A stretch of 64,000 nt of DNA from G016756615 sp050958605 (GCF_050958605.1 NZ_JBJHDO010000001.1:62001-126000); one strand, 5' to 3'. Positions 1 through 10,000 are shown, counted from the first letter of the stretch. Numbers and translations: made by a program. The notes: a model not told the origin generated them from the letters alone.

Positions 1-1588
1 TCATACGCATCTGCAGGAACATGGTGACGCCCATGATCAGCGGCCATACGCCGATATGGAGGTACTCCGGCACGGCGAATGGCAGGAGCCCGAAAAGGTT
101 GAACAGCGAGGTCGGGTCCGGCGCGGCCAGGTCCTGTATCCAGCCGAAGAAGGGCGCGTGCCGCATCTCGATGGTGATGTAGAGAACCTTGTAGAGGGCG
201 AAGAACACCGGGATCTGGATCAGCACCGGCCAGCAGCCTGCGACCGGATTGATCTTCTCCTTCTTGTAGAGCTCCATCATCGCCTGCTGCTGCTTCATCT
301 TGTCGTCCGCGTATTTCTCGCGGATCTCCAGCATGGCGGGCTGGACCTTCTTCATGTTCGCCATCGATTTGTAGGACTTGTTGGCGAGCGGGAAGAAGAC
401 GGCTTTGACCAGAACCGTTGTGGCCAGGATCGCCAGGCCGAAATTGCCGAGCATCTTGTAAAGCGTGTCGATCAACCAGAACATCGGCTTGGTGATGAAA
501 TAGAACCAGCCCCAGTCGATCAGCAGTTCGAACTGACGGATGCCGCGGTCCTTTTCATAGGCGTCGACGGTGGCGACTTCCTTGGCGCCGGCGAAGACGA
601 GCGTCTCGATCGTCGCCGACTGGCCGGCGGGAACATTGATAGGATCGGTCAGGAAGTCGGCCTGGAAACGGGGACGGTCGTCGGGGAAATAGGCGAAGCG
701 CGGCTGGAACTCCTGTTTGCCCGACGGCACGAGCGTCGCCGCCCAGTATTTGTCGGTGATGCCGAGCCAGCCGTCGGACGACTTGCCGGGCTTGACCTCC
801 TTGTCTTCCTCGATGGCCGAATATTTGATCTCCTGCAGGCCTTCCTGACCGGTGACGCCGATCAGCCCCTCATGGAGCACGTAGATGCTGGCATGGGTCG
901 GCTTGTCGAAACGGGTGACGCGGCCGTAATTCGACAGCGACACGGGTGCTGCACCGGCGTTCGTCACCGTGTCGGAAACCGTGAACATGTAATCGCCGTC
1001 GACCGCGATGATGCGCTTGAAGGTCAGGCCCTTGTCGTTGGTGTAGGTCAGCGTTACGGGGGTTGCCGGGGTGAGCACCGGATTGCCTTCGACCGTCCAC
1101 ACCGTGTCGGCTCCGGGAACCGATCCTGTCGCGTCGTTGCCGACATAGCCGATTTCCGCGAACTGGCCGTTGGGAAGTGCCGACGGGTTGAGCAGTTCGA
1201 TTGTCGGCGAGCTCTTGTCGATCGTCAGGTGGTAGTCCTTGAGGCGGATGTCGTCCAGGCGCGCGCCGGCGAGGTTGATCGAGCCGGAAAGACGCGGCGT
1301 GTCGATCTGGACGCGCGACGTGGCTGCCAGCGCGGAATCGCGCGTGGCTGCCGTGGCGCCGTCGCTGCCAGGAACCCCGCCCGGAGCACTGCCGGGAATC
1401 GCCGTCTGCTGGGGAACGTCGCCGCGGCTGGCAGGTTCTGTCTTCTTCTGCTGTTCGACCCGTTCGGCTTCGATGCGAGCCGCTTCGCGCTGCGACTCGA
1501 CCCGCGGGTTCATATAGAACACCTGCCAGAGCGTGAGGATCAGCACTGAAAGCGCGATCGTGATGAAGAAGTTCCGGTTGTTTTCCAT
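1..1588 (-). CDS. yidC: Membrane protein insertase YidC (3' end outside window)
   Basis: The reverse strand encodes a protein starting MENNRNFFITIALSVLILT at 1588 and still open at base 1, about 529 codons. YidC inserts proteins into the inner membrane, alone or with SecYEG. The N-terminal membrane segment (residues 6-24) is followed by a Pro/Ala/Gln-rich linker and a large periplasmic beta domain, then the conserved insertase core (LIDWGWFYFITKPMFW, KSMANMKKVQPAM, NPVAGCWPVLIQIPVFFALY). This is the long Gram-negative form; only the last helices are missing. It follows rnpA by 16 bp on the same strand, the classical rpmH-rnpA-yidC order. Identification is very secure. Confidence 0.97.
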   Translation of the reverse strand, partial: MENNRNFFITIALSVLILTLWQVFYMNPRVESQREAARIEAERVEQQKKTEPASRGDVPQQTAIPGSAPGGVPGSDGATAATRDSALAATSRVQIDTPRLSGSINLAGARLDDIRLKDYHLTIDKSSPTIELLNPSALPNGQFAEIGYVGNDATGSVPGADTVWTVEGNPVLTPATPVTLTYTNDKGLTFKRIIAVDGDYMFTVSDTVTNAGAAPVSLSNYGRVTRFDKPTHASIYVLHEGLIGVTGQEGLQEIKYSAIEEDKEVKPGKSSDGWLGITDKYWAATLVPSGKQEFQPRFAYFPDDRPRFQADFLTDPINVPAGQSATIETLVFAGAKEVATVDAYEKDRGIRQFELLIDWGWFYFITKPMFWLIDTLYKMLGNFGLAILATTVLVKAVFFPLANKSYKSMANMKKVQPAMLEIREKYADDKMKQQQAMMELYKKEKINPVAGCWPVLIQIPVFFALYKVLYITIEMRHAPFFGWIQDLAAPDPTSLFNLFGLLPFAVPEYLHIGVWPLIMGVTMFLQMRM

Positions 1589-1604
1589 CGATGGACCTGG
1601 GATC

Positions 1605-1946
1605 TTACCGCTTGTTGCGGATGCGCCGTGTCAACTCGGCCGCCAACTGGCCGAAAGGGGCGGAGAGAATGTCGCTGCGCCCGACGATCACATAGTCGTT
1701 GCCCGGCGCCATGTCACCTGCGGCATGGCAGCGGACGGCTTCCTTGAGGCGGCGCCGGATACGATTGCGCCGGACGGCATTGCCGGATTTCTTGGTGACC
1801 GTGAAGCCGACGCGCGGCGCGCCGCCGTCGCCTCGATGGAGCACTTCCAGCGCGAAAAGCCGCCCGCGACGCGTTTCACCGCGCCGGACGGCCAGGAACT
1901 CCGCTCTCTTGCGAAGCCTTCGCGGCGGCTTGCCGGTCACCGGCAA
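1605..1946 (-). CDS. rnpA: Ribonuclease P protein component
   Basis: The 113-aa basic protein is the protein subunit of RNase P, which binds the catalytic RNA and helps trim 5' leaders from pre-tRNAs. It carries the family signature VGFTVTKKSGNAVRRNRIRR (residues about 46-65) and the usual LRKRAEF opening. The start used is a TTG 13 bp after the rpmH stop; a GTG two codons later is an equally plausible start because no clear ribosome site separates them. It lies between rpmH and yidC in the standard order. Confidence 0.95.
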   Translation of the reverse strand: MPVTGKPPRRLRKRAEFLAVRRGETRRGRLFALEVLHRGDGGAPRVGFTVTKKSGNAVRRNRIRRRLKEAVRCHAAGDMAPGNDYVIVGRSDILSAPFGQLAAELTRRIRNKR

Positions 1947-1959
1947 GGCTGCCGCCTTC

Positions 1960-2094
1960 CTAGGCGGAGAGCCGCTTGCGGCCGCGGTTGCGGCGAGCGG
2001 CGATCACGCCACGACCACCCTTGGTGGCCATGCGGGCACGGAAGCCGTGCCGACGCTTGCGGACGAGTTTGGACGGTTGGTAGGTGCGCTTCAT
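1960..2094 (-). CDS. rpmH: 50S ribosomal protein L34
   Basis: A 44-residue, Lys/Arg-rich reading frame runs from ATG at 2094 to TAG at 1960. It begins [19 protein letters not shown] and contains [14 protein letters not shown], the hallmark sequence of bacterial L34, a structural protein of the large ribosomal subunit. It is the first gene of the rpmH-rnpA-yidC transcript, so its promoter must lie in 2095-2456. Confidence 0.97.
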
Positions 2095-2456
2095 TTATTT
2101 AATACCGCGGTGTGCGGCCCTTCTTCATTCTGTCTCTTGATGAGCAGGAGCGTTCGCCGGCTTGTTCTCGCGCAAAACCAATTGCGCCGGACCAAGGACC
2201 CGAGCGTGAGCGGGCTTATATGGAGAAGGTGCCGCGAAGTCAATCGCGGGCTTTGCCGGAAAGCCAGGCGGCACGGGCCGGCTTTCCCGGTCTCCTGACA
2301 TCAGGTTGGCAGGACGCAATGCTGGTCCGGAAAATCGAAAGCTGGCAAATGCGTGGCGAACACCTATTTTTGTTGCAACGCAAAAGCCACGGTTTGCAAG
2401 CCGGGCAAGCGTTGTCTCCCTGGCGGGGCAGGGGATCGCGGTAGAGGGCGCGTGCT
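2095..2456. other. Intergenic region upstream of rpmH and the sensor kinase
   Basis: These 362 bp separate the divergent rpmH operon and the sensor kinase and must hold promoters for both. I see no convincing coding sequence: open frames here lack ribosome sites and family motifs. No operator-like palindrome or clear DnaA-box cluster stands out, so there is no visible sign of a replication origin next to rpmH. Confidence 0.5.
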
Positions 2457-3953
2457 ATGACGGAACGGCCGGCCGGCGGGCCAGAACAATCCGACGACCT
2501 GACGCCAATTGCCAGGCGCGTGCCGGTCGTGCGTCGGTTGTCGACGAAGCTGTTGCTGCTCACCATTCTTTTCGTAATGATCGCGGAGCTCCTAATCCTC
2601 GTGCCCTCCATCTCCTATTTCCGGGTACGCTGGCTGGAGGAGCGCCTGGGCACGGCTGCATCGGTCAGCGTCGTTCTGATGCAGGGCGAGCCGGTCACCT
2701 TGTCGCGCTCCGCCCAGGATGAGCTTTTGAGGGCGCTCGGCGCGAAGGCCATCGCCGTGCGGGACGCCGGCGTGTCCCGCCTGCTGGCGGTTGCCGACAT
2801 GCCGCCGCGTGTCGACGCACATATCGATCTCGCCGATATCGGACCCGCCGCCGCTGTGGTCGACGCGCTCGACACCGTGTTCTTCGGCGGCGACCGGATG
2901 GTGCGGGTGTTCGGCAAGGTCGGCGACAGCGATAAGGAATTCGAACTGATCTTCCCCGACCGCAAGCTGCGCAAGGCCATGTTGCTTTACGCGCGCAATA
3001 TCGCGCTTCTGTCGCTGCTCATCTCCGTCGTCACCGCCACGCTGGTTTTCACCGCCATCAACCGCCTGATGATCGGGCCGATTCGTGGCCTACGGCAATC
3101 GATGCTGCGCTTCGCCGAGGCGCCGGACGATCCGACCCGGGTCTTGAGGCCGAGCGGGCGTCACGATGAATTGGGCATAGCCGAAAAGGAGCTTGCCGGG
3201 CTGCAGATGCAATTGCAGCGTACGCTGTCAGAGCAGCGCCATCTCGCCGATCTCGGCCTGGCGGTGTCCAAGATCAACCACGACATGCGCAACATCCTCG
3301 CTTCGGCGCAGCTCCTCTCCGATCGCCTCGCCATGGTGAAGGATCCGACCGTCCAGGCATTCGCGCCTAAGCTCGTGCGCGCGCTCGATCGCGCCGTCGC
3401 CTATTCGCAAGGCGTGCTGGCCTATGGCCGCACCCAGGAACCGCCGCCCATGCGCCGGAAGCTCAGGCTGCGGCAATTGGTCGACGAGGTGCAGGGCGTG
3501 CTCGGCATAGATCCGGGTTCAAGCGTCGAGTTCGAAAATCTGGTCGAGCCCGACTTCCAGGTGGACGCCGATTCGGAACACCTCTTCCGTGTGCTGACCA
3601 ACCTGTGCCGTAACGCGGTCGAAGCGATGAGCGCCGACAAGGAAGCGTCGGTGGTGCGGCGGCTGACCGTCTCGGCCGAACGGACGGGCAGCATCAGCCG
3701 CATCCTCGTGGCCGACACGGGCCCCGGTCTCCCCCAGAAGGCGCGGGAGAACCTGTTCGCAGCGTTTCGCGGCTCGGCGCGCAGCGGCGGCACCGGTCTC
3801 GGGCTCGCGATCGCCAACGAACTGGTTCGCGCCCATGGCGGCTCGATCGAACTTGTGGAAAGTGTCGGCGGCCATACGGTCTTTGCCGTGATGATCCCTG
3901 ACCAGCCGGTGCAGCTCGACGAGGCACGCAGCGCCTTCCGCCGGCCTGCTTGA
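2457..3953 (+). CDS. Membrane-bound sensor histidine kinase (orphan)
   Basis: This 498-aa protein reads as a classical inner-membrane sensor kinase that would autophosphorylate and pass phosphate to an unidentified response regulator. Membrane helices lie at about residues 31-51 and 176-200, bracketing a periplasmic sensor of about 120 residues. A HAMP-like segment follows (RLMIGPIRGLRQSM). The H-box is SKINHDMRN with the phospho-accepting His near residue 275, the N-box is LCRNAVEAM, and the G-boxes are DTGPGLP and GGTGLGLAI, so the catalytic parts look intact. No response regulator is adjacent, so its partner and signal are unknown. tRNA-Arg follows 190 bp downstream. Confidence 0.9.
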   Translation: MTERPAGGPEQSDDLTPIARRVPVVRRLSTKLLLLTILFVMIAELLILVPSISYFRVRWLEERLGTAASVSVVLMQGEPVTLSRSAQDELLRALGAKAIAVRDAGVSRLLAVADMPPRVDAHIDLADIGPAAAVVDALDTVFFGGDRMVRVFGKVGDSDKEFELIFPDRKLRKAMLLYARNIALLSLLISVVTATLVFTAINRLMIGPIRGLRQSMLRFAEAPDDPTRVLRPSGRHDELGIAEKELAGLQMQLQRTLSEQRHLADLGLAVSKINHDMRNILASAQLLSDRLAMVKDPTVQAFAPKLVRALDRAVAYSQGVLAYGRTQEPPPMRRKLRLRQLVDEVQGVLGIDPGSSVEFENLVEPDFQVDADSEHLFRVLTNLCRNAVEAMSADKEASVVRRLTVSAERTGSISRILVADTGPGLPQKARENLFAAFRGSARSGGTGLGLAIANELVRAHGGSIELVESVGGHTVFAVMIPDQPVQLDEARSAFRRPA

Positions 3954-4142
3954 CGGGCGCCGGAGTTTGCCGGTGCCGCTTTTTCGTGCTTCTCGGCCGG
4001 AGCTGCCGCAGGGTGTTGTGGTCTTTGAAAGTTTTCGCATCGCCCCGCTTGCTTTTCGCGCGGCCAGTCGCTAGGTAGCACCCACATTCGCGGCCGGTTC
4101 TTTCGAACAGGCTGTCGGGCTGGTCGACAAACCGCCCACTGC

Positions 4143-4219
4143 GCGCCCGTAGCTCAGCTGGATAGAGCACCAGACTACGAATCTGGGGGTCAGAGGTTCG
4201 AATCCTTTCGGGCGCGCCA
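4143..4219 (+). tRNA. tRNA-Arg (anticodon ACG)
   Basis: A complete cloverleaf folds by eye. The acceptor stem is GCGCCCG with CGGGCGC, the D arm is GCTC/GAGC, the anticodon stem CCAGA/TCTGG closes the loop CTACGAA with anticodon ACG at 4177-4179, and the T arm carries TTCGAAT. CCA is encoded at 4217-4219. ACG (A34 edited to inosine by TadA) reads CGU, CGC and CGA. tRNA 3' ends are common integration targets, and decayed mobile-element genes lie just downstream. Confidence 0.97.
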
Positions 4220-4418
4220 TTTAACCACATGGAATACCTTCATTTTCTGTCTTCACCGCAACGGCTCCCCAGCATAGAAATCCCTTTTAGTCTGGGTTTT
4301 AGTCTGGGGTTTTTCGGCCGATGAGCGCGAAGCATCAGCACCAACAGCGCATGAATCTGTTGCGCGCCGCGCACTTTGAGACCGTTTTGCGCCACATTTG
4401 AGACCAAAGCCGAAACGA

Positions 4419-4444
4419 AAAACGGGCCGTTTAAGACCCGTTTT
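4419..4444 (-). terminator. Hairpin terminator, symmetric
   Basis: AAAACGGG at 4419-4426 pairs with CCCGTTTT at 4437-4444 around a 10-nt loop. A-run and T-run flank the GC core, so it could work in either direction. It lies 23 bp after the stop of the small minus-strand frame at 4467-4580, consistent with ending that transcript. Confidence 0.6.
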
Positions 4445-4466
4445 CCCTCTACGTTTCGGAACGCCG

Positions 4467-4580
4467 TCAATACGTCGCGACGATGCTCATGCAGATTTGA
4501 TGCAGCTTCTCGATGGTGGCCGGCGTCACATAGATGTCGCCCTTGGCCGTGTCGGTCTTGTTCGGCCCGATCATATCCAT
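4467..4580 (-). CDS. Small or truncated ORF of unknown function (37 aa)
   Basis: A minus-strand frame begins MDMIGPNKTDTAKGDIYV and ends with IVATY and TGA. I do not recognise it. Support for a real coding end comes from the terminator-like hairpin directly downstream. It may be the 3' remnant of a larger gene, because the adjacent DNA (4581-4721) shows no matching upstream part and the surrounding region contains several other broken genes. Confidence 0.3.
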   Translation of the reverse strand: MDMIGPNKTDTAKGDIYVTPATIEKLHQICMSIVATY

Positions 4581-4721
4581 CAGTGGAGCAGCGGTAAGCG
4601 CAAAAATTGGCGTACCAGCTTCATCTTTCCCGATGTCGGCATCATGCCGCGCACCAAAATAACTGCTGGCCGGGAGGAGTCAAACGCGCCCCGATGCCAC
4701 GCAGCAATCGATAGGCGCTGC

Positions 4722-5909
4722 CTATGTCTCTGGAAACAGCTTCGGAAACAGGACATCCAGCGCATCGGCCGGAAAGCGCAGCGAGACCGGCCCCTTCGGT
4801 GTCTCAGACGCCAGCAGCCCGAGCGAGATCACGTCGTTGAACACTCGCCTTGCCGTCCGTTCGGGCAAGCCCGTGATGCGCCCGGCTTCGCCTCGTTCGA
4901 ACTCGCCGCGCATAAGCGCCTCTTCCAGCAGGCGCGCGGCCTCCGGCTTCAGGCCGCTGCGCTCGGCATGGCTGCGCAACCGCTTCGCCAGCGTGCTGAG
5001 ATCAAACAGGCCCGACATGAACGTCACCTGGTCGACGCAGACGCGCAGGAACCACAAGGTGAAGTCCGCGAGCGCACGCTGCGAGAGATTGCCGCGCCCG
5101 TCGAGATCGCCCTGACGCGGCATATCGGCGTGGTCCATCATGCGCTTGTAGTCCTTGCGGCTTTCGAGGCCGCGAGCCAGGCCCCGCGAGATCGGCAAAG
5201 GCCATGAGCCGCAATACCGGCCTCGTGCGCCATCGCATGACTCATCAACCTGCTGACGCGACCATTGCCGTCTGGAAAGGGATGGATGTAATTGAAGCGA
5301 TGATGCGCGGCGGGGATGGCCAGCACCCGGCCGGCTTTACCCAGCTTCTCAAACCGATAGCGCCGCTCGAAATAGTCCATGAAGTCCCCGACCCTCCCAC
5401 TGGAGGGCGGCACATGGCGGCCGACCGCGACGTCGTGTTCTGGCGCGGAACGCCATTCTCCGGGTGTCATGATGAATTCCTGCCCCGCGCCCTTGATGCG
5501 CAGCATCAGTTCTTCTGCGTCGCGGTAGAACTCAGCGTGCAGCCACCGGATGAAATCTACAGATGCTGGTTCCGGCAACCGCCCCTGCGCAGCCATCCGG
5601 TCGAGCTCTGCCTGAACCTGGACATGGGCAGCGGCCTCGATCTGCAAGTTGCGCCGCTTCTCGTCCTCGTCGAAACTGCCCGCAAGGGCACGCTCGATGT
5701 CGCGCGGCCGCGTGTCGTGCCCCTCGATGAGGTTGCTGTAGTAGGTGTTCATAATGCGCACGAGATCCGCCAGGCTGGCGGCCGTGCGCGGATGCAGGCT
5801 GCTCCCTAACGTGGCTGATGCGGCCGAAAGCTCCGCCAGTGCGTCCGGAGACGGTCTCGGACACATCCTCGAGCCGGGCTGGTTTGATCCGCTGGACGCT
5901 TTCTTCCAT
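4722..5909 (-). pseudogene. Fic-family AMP-transferase gene with two frameshifts
   Basis: Three pieces in different frames join into one Fic protein, normally 370-400 aa. Fic enzymes usually transfer AMP from ATP to target hydroxyls. Piece one starts MEESVQRIKPARLEDVSE (ATG at 5909). Piece two carries the inhibitory helix SNLIEG and the catalytic motif HPFPDGNGRVSR. Piece three is the C-terminal winged-helix part (ITGLPERTARRVFNDV). The first shift is near 5843-5856. The second, near 5195-5200, is best explained by one lost G where the family has GLW-ISRGLARG. A palindromic operator sits just upstream of the start. Two independent shifts argue for decay rather than a sequencing error, but one resequencing check is warranted. 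Confidence 0.85.
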
Positions 5910-5914
5910 CAATC

Positions 5915-6122
5915 TGGCCGATCTGTGACTATTCTAATCACATGAGTATAAACACATATTCCGCACTGCATAAAGAATTTGGCCGATCTTTTGGCCGATC
6001 TTCCCATCAATTTCGCCTATAGCGACCGGCGCACCATTGGCCGATGTCGCTTGGAGCTACCGCCTTGATCTCAAATGATTAGTACCGCTCCCAGTTGGGG
6101 TATGGCCGATCCCATGGCCGAT
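5915..6122. repeat. Six copies of TGGCCGAT with regular spacing
   Basis: TGGCCGAT occurs at 5915, 5980, 5992, 6038, 6103 and 6115. Start-to-start spacings are 65, 12, 46, 65 and 12, so the 65+12 pattern occurs twice, offset by 123 bp, although the intervening sequences are not alike. The last two copies encode Met-Ala-Asp in the ORF at 6102. The cluster could be a set of binding sites (iteron- or operator-like) or coincidence in GC-rich DNA. Confidence 0.4.
5924..5942. promoter_or_regulatory. Palindromic operator-like site before fic
   Basis: TGTGACTATTCTAATCACA is a near-perfect dyad: TGTGA/TCACA outer arms and TA/TA inner pairs about a central TTC. It ends 15 bp upstream of the Fic start codon at 5909. 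The C-terminal winged helix of the Fic protein, or a lost neighbour, is a possible binder; that is inference. Confidence 0.5.
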
Positions 6123-6290
6123 CTTGTCCGCAAGGCGGGGCGTTTCCTCGAGGACGGTCTGATCCCTGCATCATCAAGAAGGCCGCCCGAACTCACGCGC
6201 AAGGAGCGCAAGCAGCGCGAGGCGTTGCGCGACGAGTACGATGCTCTGATGGCCGAGCATGACCAAGCTGAAGCTCTCCGCCATCCCTGA
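6102..6290 (+). CDS. Hypothetical small ORF upstream of the DUF2274 remnant
   Basis: A 62-codon frame starting MADPMADLVRKAGRFLEDGL ends in a charged helix rich in Arg, Lys and Glu (LTRKERKQREALRDEYDAL). A G-rich stretch precedes the ATG, and its end overlaps the start of the DUF2274 frame at 6259, as in translationally coupled genes. I recognise no family. It lies among decayed conjugative-element fragments, so it may itself be a remnant. Confidence 0.3.
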   Translation: MADPMADLVRKAGRFLEDGLIPASSRRPPELTRKERKQREALRDEYDALMAEHDQAEALRHP

Positions 6291-6621
6291 CAGGCCGGTG
6301 AAGATCATCGTCGAGCTGCCGACCGCCGTCCACCGCGATCTCGTCGCCTATGCCGAGATCCTCGGCCGTGCTGCCGGCAACAGGACATCGCCCGATCCGG
6401 CCAAGCTGGTGGCGCCCATGCTCCAGCGCTTCATGGCGACCGACAAGATCGCGATAGCTGTCGATCGTCCGTTCGCTACGGCCCTTGCGCACTATATGCG
6501 CGTCCCTGTAGCGCTCCCATGCGGCCCGCAGGGTGATGCCGACGATCGGAGCCGGCTCGGCGGTCGGCTCCTTAACCTCCTCCTTTTGGCAAGCTCCTCG
6601 GCCTTCGGATGCCCCGGCTGA
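6259..6621 (+). pseudogene. DUF2274 protein, 3' truncated (conjugative-element remnant)
   Basis: The first 58 or so residues match DUF2274, a small protein usually encoded next to trbI in trb-type conjugation clusters: MTKLKL, then VKIIVELPTAVHRDLVAYAE, then LVAPMLQRFMATD. After FMATDK, near base 6440, the similarity stops, and the remaining frame to 6621 is antisense to an integrase remnant and looks like junk. The usual product ends about a dozen residues after this point. No other trb genes remain in the window. Confidence 0.65.
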
Positions 6622-6784
6622 TCTTCGCGAGGTATTCCTTCGCCGTGGCGCGGGCCTCCCGCGTCGGCGTCTCCCTTGCGTCGGCGATCGTCACTGTAAT
6701 GGAAGCTGCCCGCTTGCCGTCCTGGCGCAAATCGCCCTGCACGGCAAACGTCTTCCGACGCTTGCATCGCCCAAACAGCCGCAT
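6445..6784 (-). pseudogene. Tyrosine integrase fragment, frameshifted and truncated
   Basis: Minus-strand pieces in three frames reconstruct the N-terminal half of a phage/ICE-type tyrosine recombinase. Piece one reads KTFAVQGDLRQDGKR and TREARATAKEYLAKISRGI (6754-6608), piece two reads HPKAEELAK, and piece three reads ITLRAAWERYRDAH and GRSERTIDSYRD, which is the core-binding domain start. Similarity ends near 6445. The catalytic domain with its Arg-His-Arg-Tyr residues is absent, so it cannot recombine DNA. It converges on the DUF2274 remnant and both stop at the same place. Confidence 0.65.
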
Positions 6785-7002
6785 GCTCGAACAGCTCTTC
6801 GCGGCTTAAATGGCTGGGATGGGCGCCGATCCGTACACTCTCGTCGGCTCTGAAAAACTTTGTCCGATCGACCGCCTCCCAGTCACCGAAGGCGAGGCGC
6901 GTGAAACCAGTCCGAGCTTGGCGATTTCTGCAACAAAACCCAGTCATCACTTGTCGCCAGATTATGAGATTGTTTATGAAATCGCTGTGAGAATGACGAT
7001 GA

Positions 7003-10000
7003 ATGATTCTCGGAAATGTCCTTAGACTGAGTCAATTGCATACTGACCGCCTGAACAAGCCAATTGCCATTCATGGCTTCGATACCTTCGCCGCCAACTC
7101 GCTGAAGAACGCGCTGCTGAGCTCCATCTGCAATCATCGCTTCGTCCTGGGTACCGCGATGACGATGCTGCTGCCCTCGGCGCAAGCGTTCGCACAGTGC
7201 GCCCCATCGCCGCCTGCGGCGATCAGCATCTCCTCCGGCAATTGTGAGGATCCGGCGTTCACCGCGCGGGAGAGTCCGGGGACTGTAGTCGAGATCACCG
7301 GTGCGGGAAGCTACAGCGCCACCTCCACCCATCTTTTGGTGACCGGCAGCGGCTACGGTGCACATGCGGCCGGCGGCGGGATGATCTCCTTGACCGGCAC
7401 GCCCGACAGCGCCACCACGCTGAGCGAGATCTCGACCTATGGCGTGGGCAGCCACGCCCTCTATGCTAGTGGCGGCGGGCGGATCACCGGTGACAATACT
7501 GCCATCTACACGAACGACGCCGGCGCTTATGGCATCGGTGCGGCCGGAACGGGCAGCAGAATTACGCTGACCGATAGTGCAGTGGACACCTACGGCGACG
7601 GCTCGTATGGCGCTTATGCGGCCAGCGGCGGGACAATCTCCCTGATCCGGGCGAATATCCAAACCTACGGCGCGGGCGCTTCCGCTGTCTTCGTGGACGC
7701 CGGTGGCTCGGTCATCCTCAACGACTTGAGCACCTTCAGCATGGGCGCAAGCGATGCCTTGGGCGCCGTCGCTTCGGGACGCGGCAGCAGCCTCAACCTG
7801 AATAATACTTATGTGAACGTCTTCAGCAACGACAGCGGCGGGCTGCTCGCCACCAGCGGAGGAACGATTACGACGAGCGGCGGCGCCATCGTGACCGGCG
7901 ACTACTACGGAGGCACCATCATCGCCAACGCTCCGGGCATGCTCGCCCGGGGTGTCGGCAGCAGCATCCGGGTCAGCAATGGCGCGACTTCCGCTACCTA
8001 TGGCGCGAACAGCCCGGGTGTATGGGCCGAGGCCGGGGGCAGGATCGACTTCTCCGGTTTCGGGATTTTCACCTACCAACCCAATTCTCCCGGGGCGGTG
8101 GCAAATGGGTCGGGCAGCACGATTACCCTGACCGACACCAGAAATCGCACGTCCGGTCCTTCCAGCTCGGGCCTGCTCGTCACCAACGCGGGCACGATCA
8201 TCGTGACAGGCACCGAGATCAGCACCGGGTACCGGGCGACCGGGCCGGTCCTCGAGGCCCCGAACGCTATGGGCCTGGAAGCCCATGGCGCAGACGTGGT
8301 CGGGGCCGGCAGCCGGCTGCAGGCCGAGAACGGCACCATCACCACGAATGGCGACGGTGCCATCGGGGTCAGGATCAGCCAAGGCGGCACGGCCCTCGTC
8401 ATCGACGGTACCATAACGACCAACGGCGCCGACGCCGTCGCCGTTGGCGGTGCCGACGGCGTTCGGGCGACCGACACCGGTAGCAGCGTCACCCTGATCG
8501 GCACCTCAGTAACCACCAACAATATTAACGCCGCGGGCCTGCACGCGGTGGCAGGCGGCACGATCGCCGCCACGGATGTCACAGTCACCACACAGGGGCA
8601 GAATGCTTTCGGCGCCCATGCCCAGGATGCTGGCAGCACCATCGCCCTCACCCATGCCGCCATCACGACCGCCGGAGCCGCCGCCACTGGCGTCCAAGCC
8701 AGTAACATGGGCGCCGTCCAGGTCACTGGCGGCTCGGTGATCACTACTGGTGCCGGCGCGCATGGTATCGCCACCATCAATGGCGGCACCCTCGCCGCCG
8801 CCGGGACCGCGGTCGCGGTGAGCGGCGCCGGATCGGCGCCGATCTACCTCGCTGGCAGCGCGCCGAGCACCGTGTCGGTCGTCGGCGGCAGCCTGAGCAC
8901 CACCGGCGGGGCGATCGTGCTCGCCGAGGGCGGGATCGGCACCGTCTCGATCAGCGGTGGCACCGCAATCACCCCTGCCGTCGTGAACGGCCGGCCATTG
9001 CTGGCGCTGGTGACCGAGGATGCCGCGGGCAACCCGGCCAACCTGACGCTGAACATCGCCGGTATACCATCGCTCACCGGCGACATCATCGTCGATCCCT
9101 CGACCCTCAGCTACAATCTCGGCAACAGCCGCTGGGCGGGCAATCTCGTGCTGACCGGACCGGGTAGTACCGCCAGCGCCAACCTAGCTGCGTCGCAATG
9201 GACCGGCGACCTGCTGGCCGATGCCGGCAACACCGCCGACGTGGCGTTGGCGCAGGACAGCCTCTGGACCGGCTTGGCGCGGAACGCGACCAATGTCGCG
9301 ATCGACACCCGCAGCGCCTGGAATGTGACTGGAGATTCCAACGCGACCAGCACGGTGACTAACGCCGGTCTGATCCAGTTCCTGGCACGGCCGGGAGCCT
9401 ACAGCACGCTCACGGTCGGCAGCTATGTCGGCGGCGCCGGCAGCCGCATCGGCTTCAATACTTATCTTGGCGCGGACAACTCGCCGACCAACTTGCTGGT
9501 GATCGATGGTGGCCGAGCCAGCGGCACGACCTCAGTGCTGGTCAACAATACCGGCGGTCCGGGCGCGCAGACCGTGGCGGATGGCATCCGCCTTGTGCAG
9601 GCGACCAATGGCGGCGTCACGGCGGCAGATGCCTTCACGCTCCGTCAGCGTGTCGCCGCCGGCGCCTACGAATACCAACTCTTCCGTGGTGGCAGCACCG
9701 GCACTGACGACTGGTTCTTGCGTTCCCACCTCATCGACACGCCGACCCCGACGACGCCGAGCGGTCCAGACATCCCGCTCCACCGGCCGGAAGTGGCGCT
9801 CTACGCGCCGATCCCTGCGATCGGTCGGCAAATGGGGCTTACAACCCTCGGCACGCTGCATGAGCGGGTCGGCGAAGAGGAGAATATCCGTGCCCTGAGC
9901 GGCAGCGATTATCTCAATGGCGTCTGGGCCCGCGCCATCGGCGAACGCACTCGCAATCGCTGGGATGGCACCGTCGACAGCTCCGCCATCGGCAATCTCG

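Noticed and set aside
56..1549. A 497-codon plus-strand open frame
   Set aside because: It is antisense to yidC, His/Asp/Arg-rich and without motif; the yidC frame is unmistakable.
2095..2456. Possible replication origin beside rpmH
   Set aside because: No dnaA gene, DnaA-box cluster or AT-rich unwinding stretch is visible; the rpmH neighbourhood alone is not evidence in alphaproteobacteria.
6883..8382. A 499-codon minus-strand open frame
   Set aside because: It is a mirror of the repeat-rich autotransporter passenger; the composition is explained by the opposite strand.
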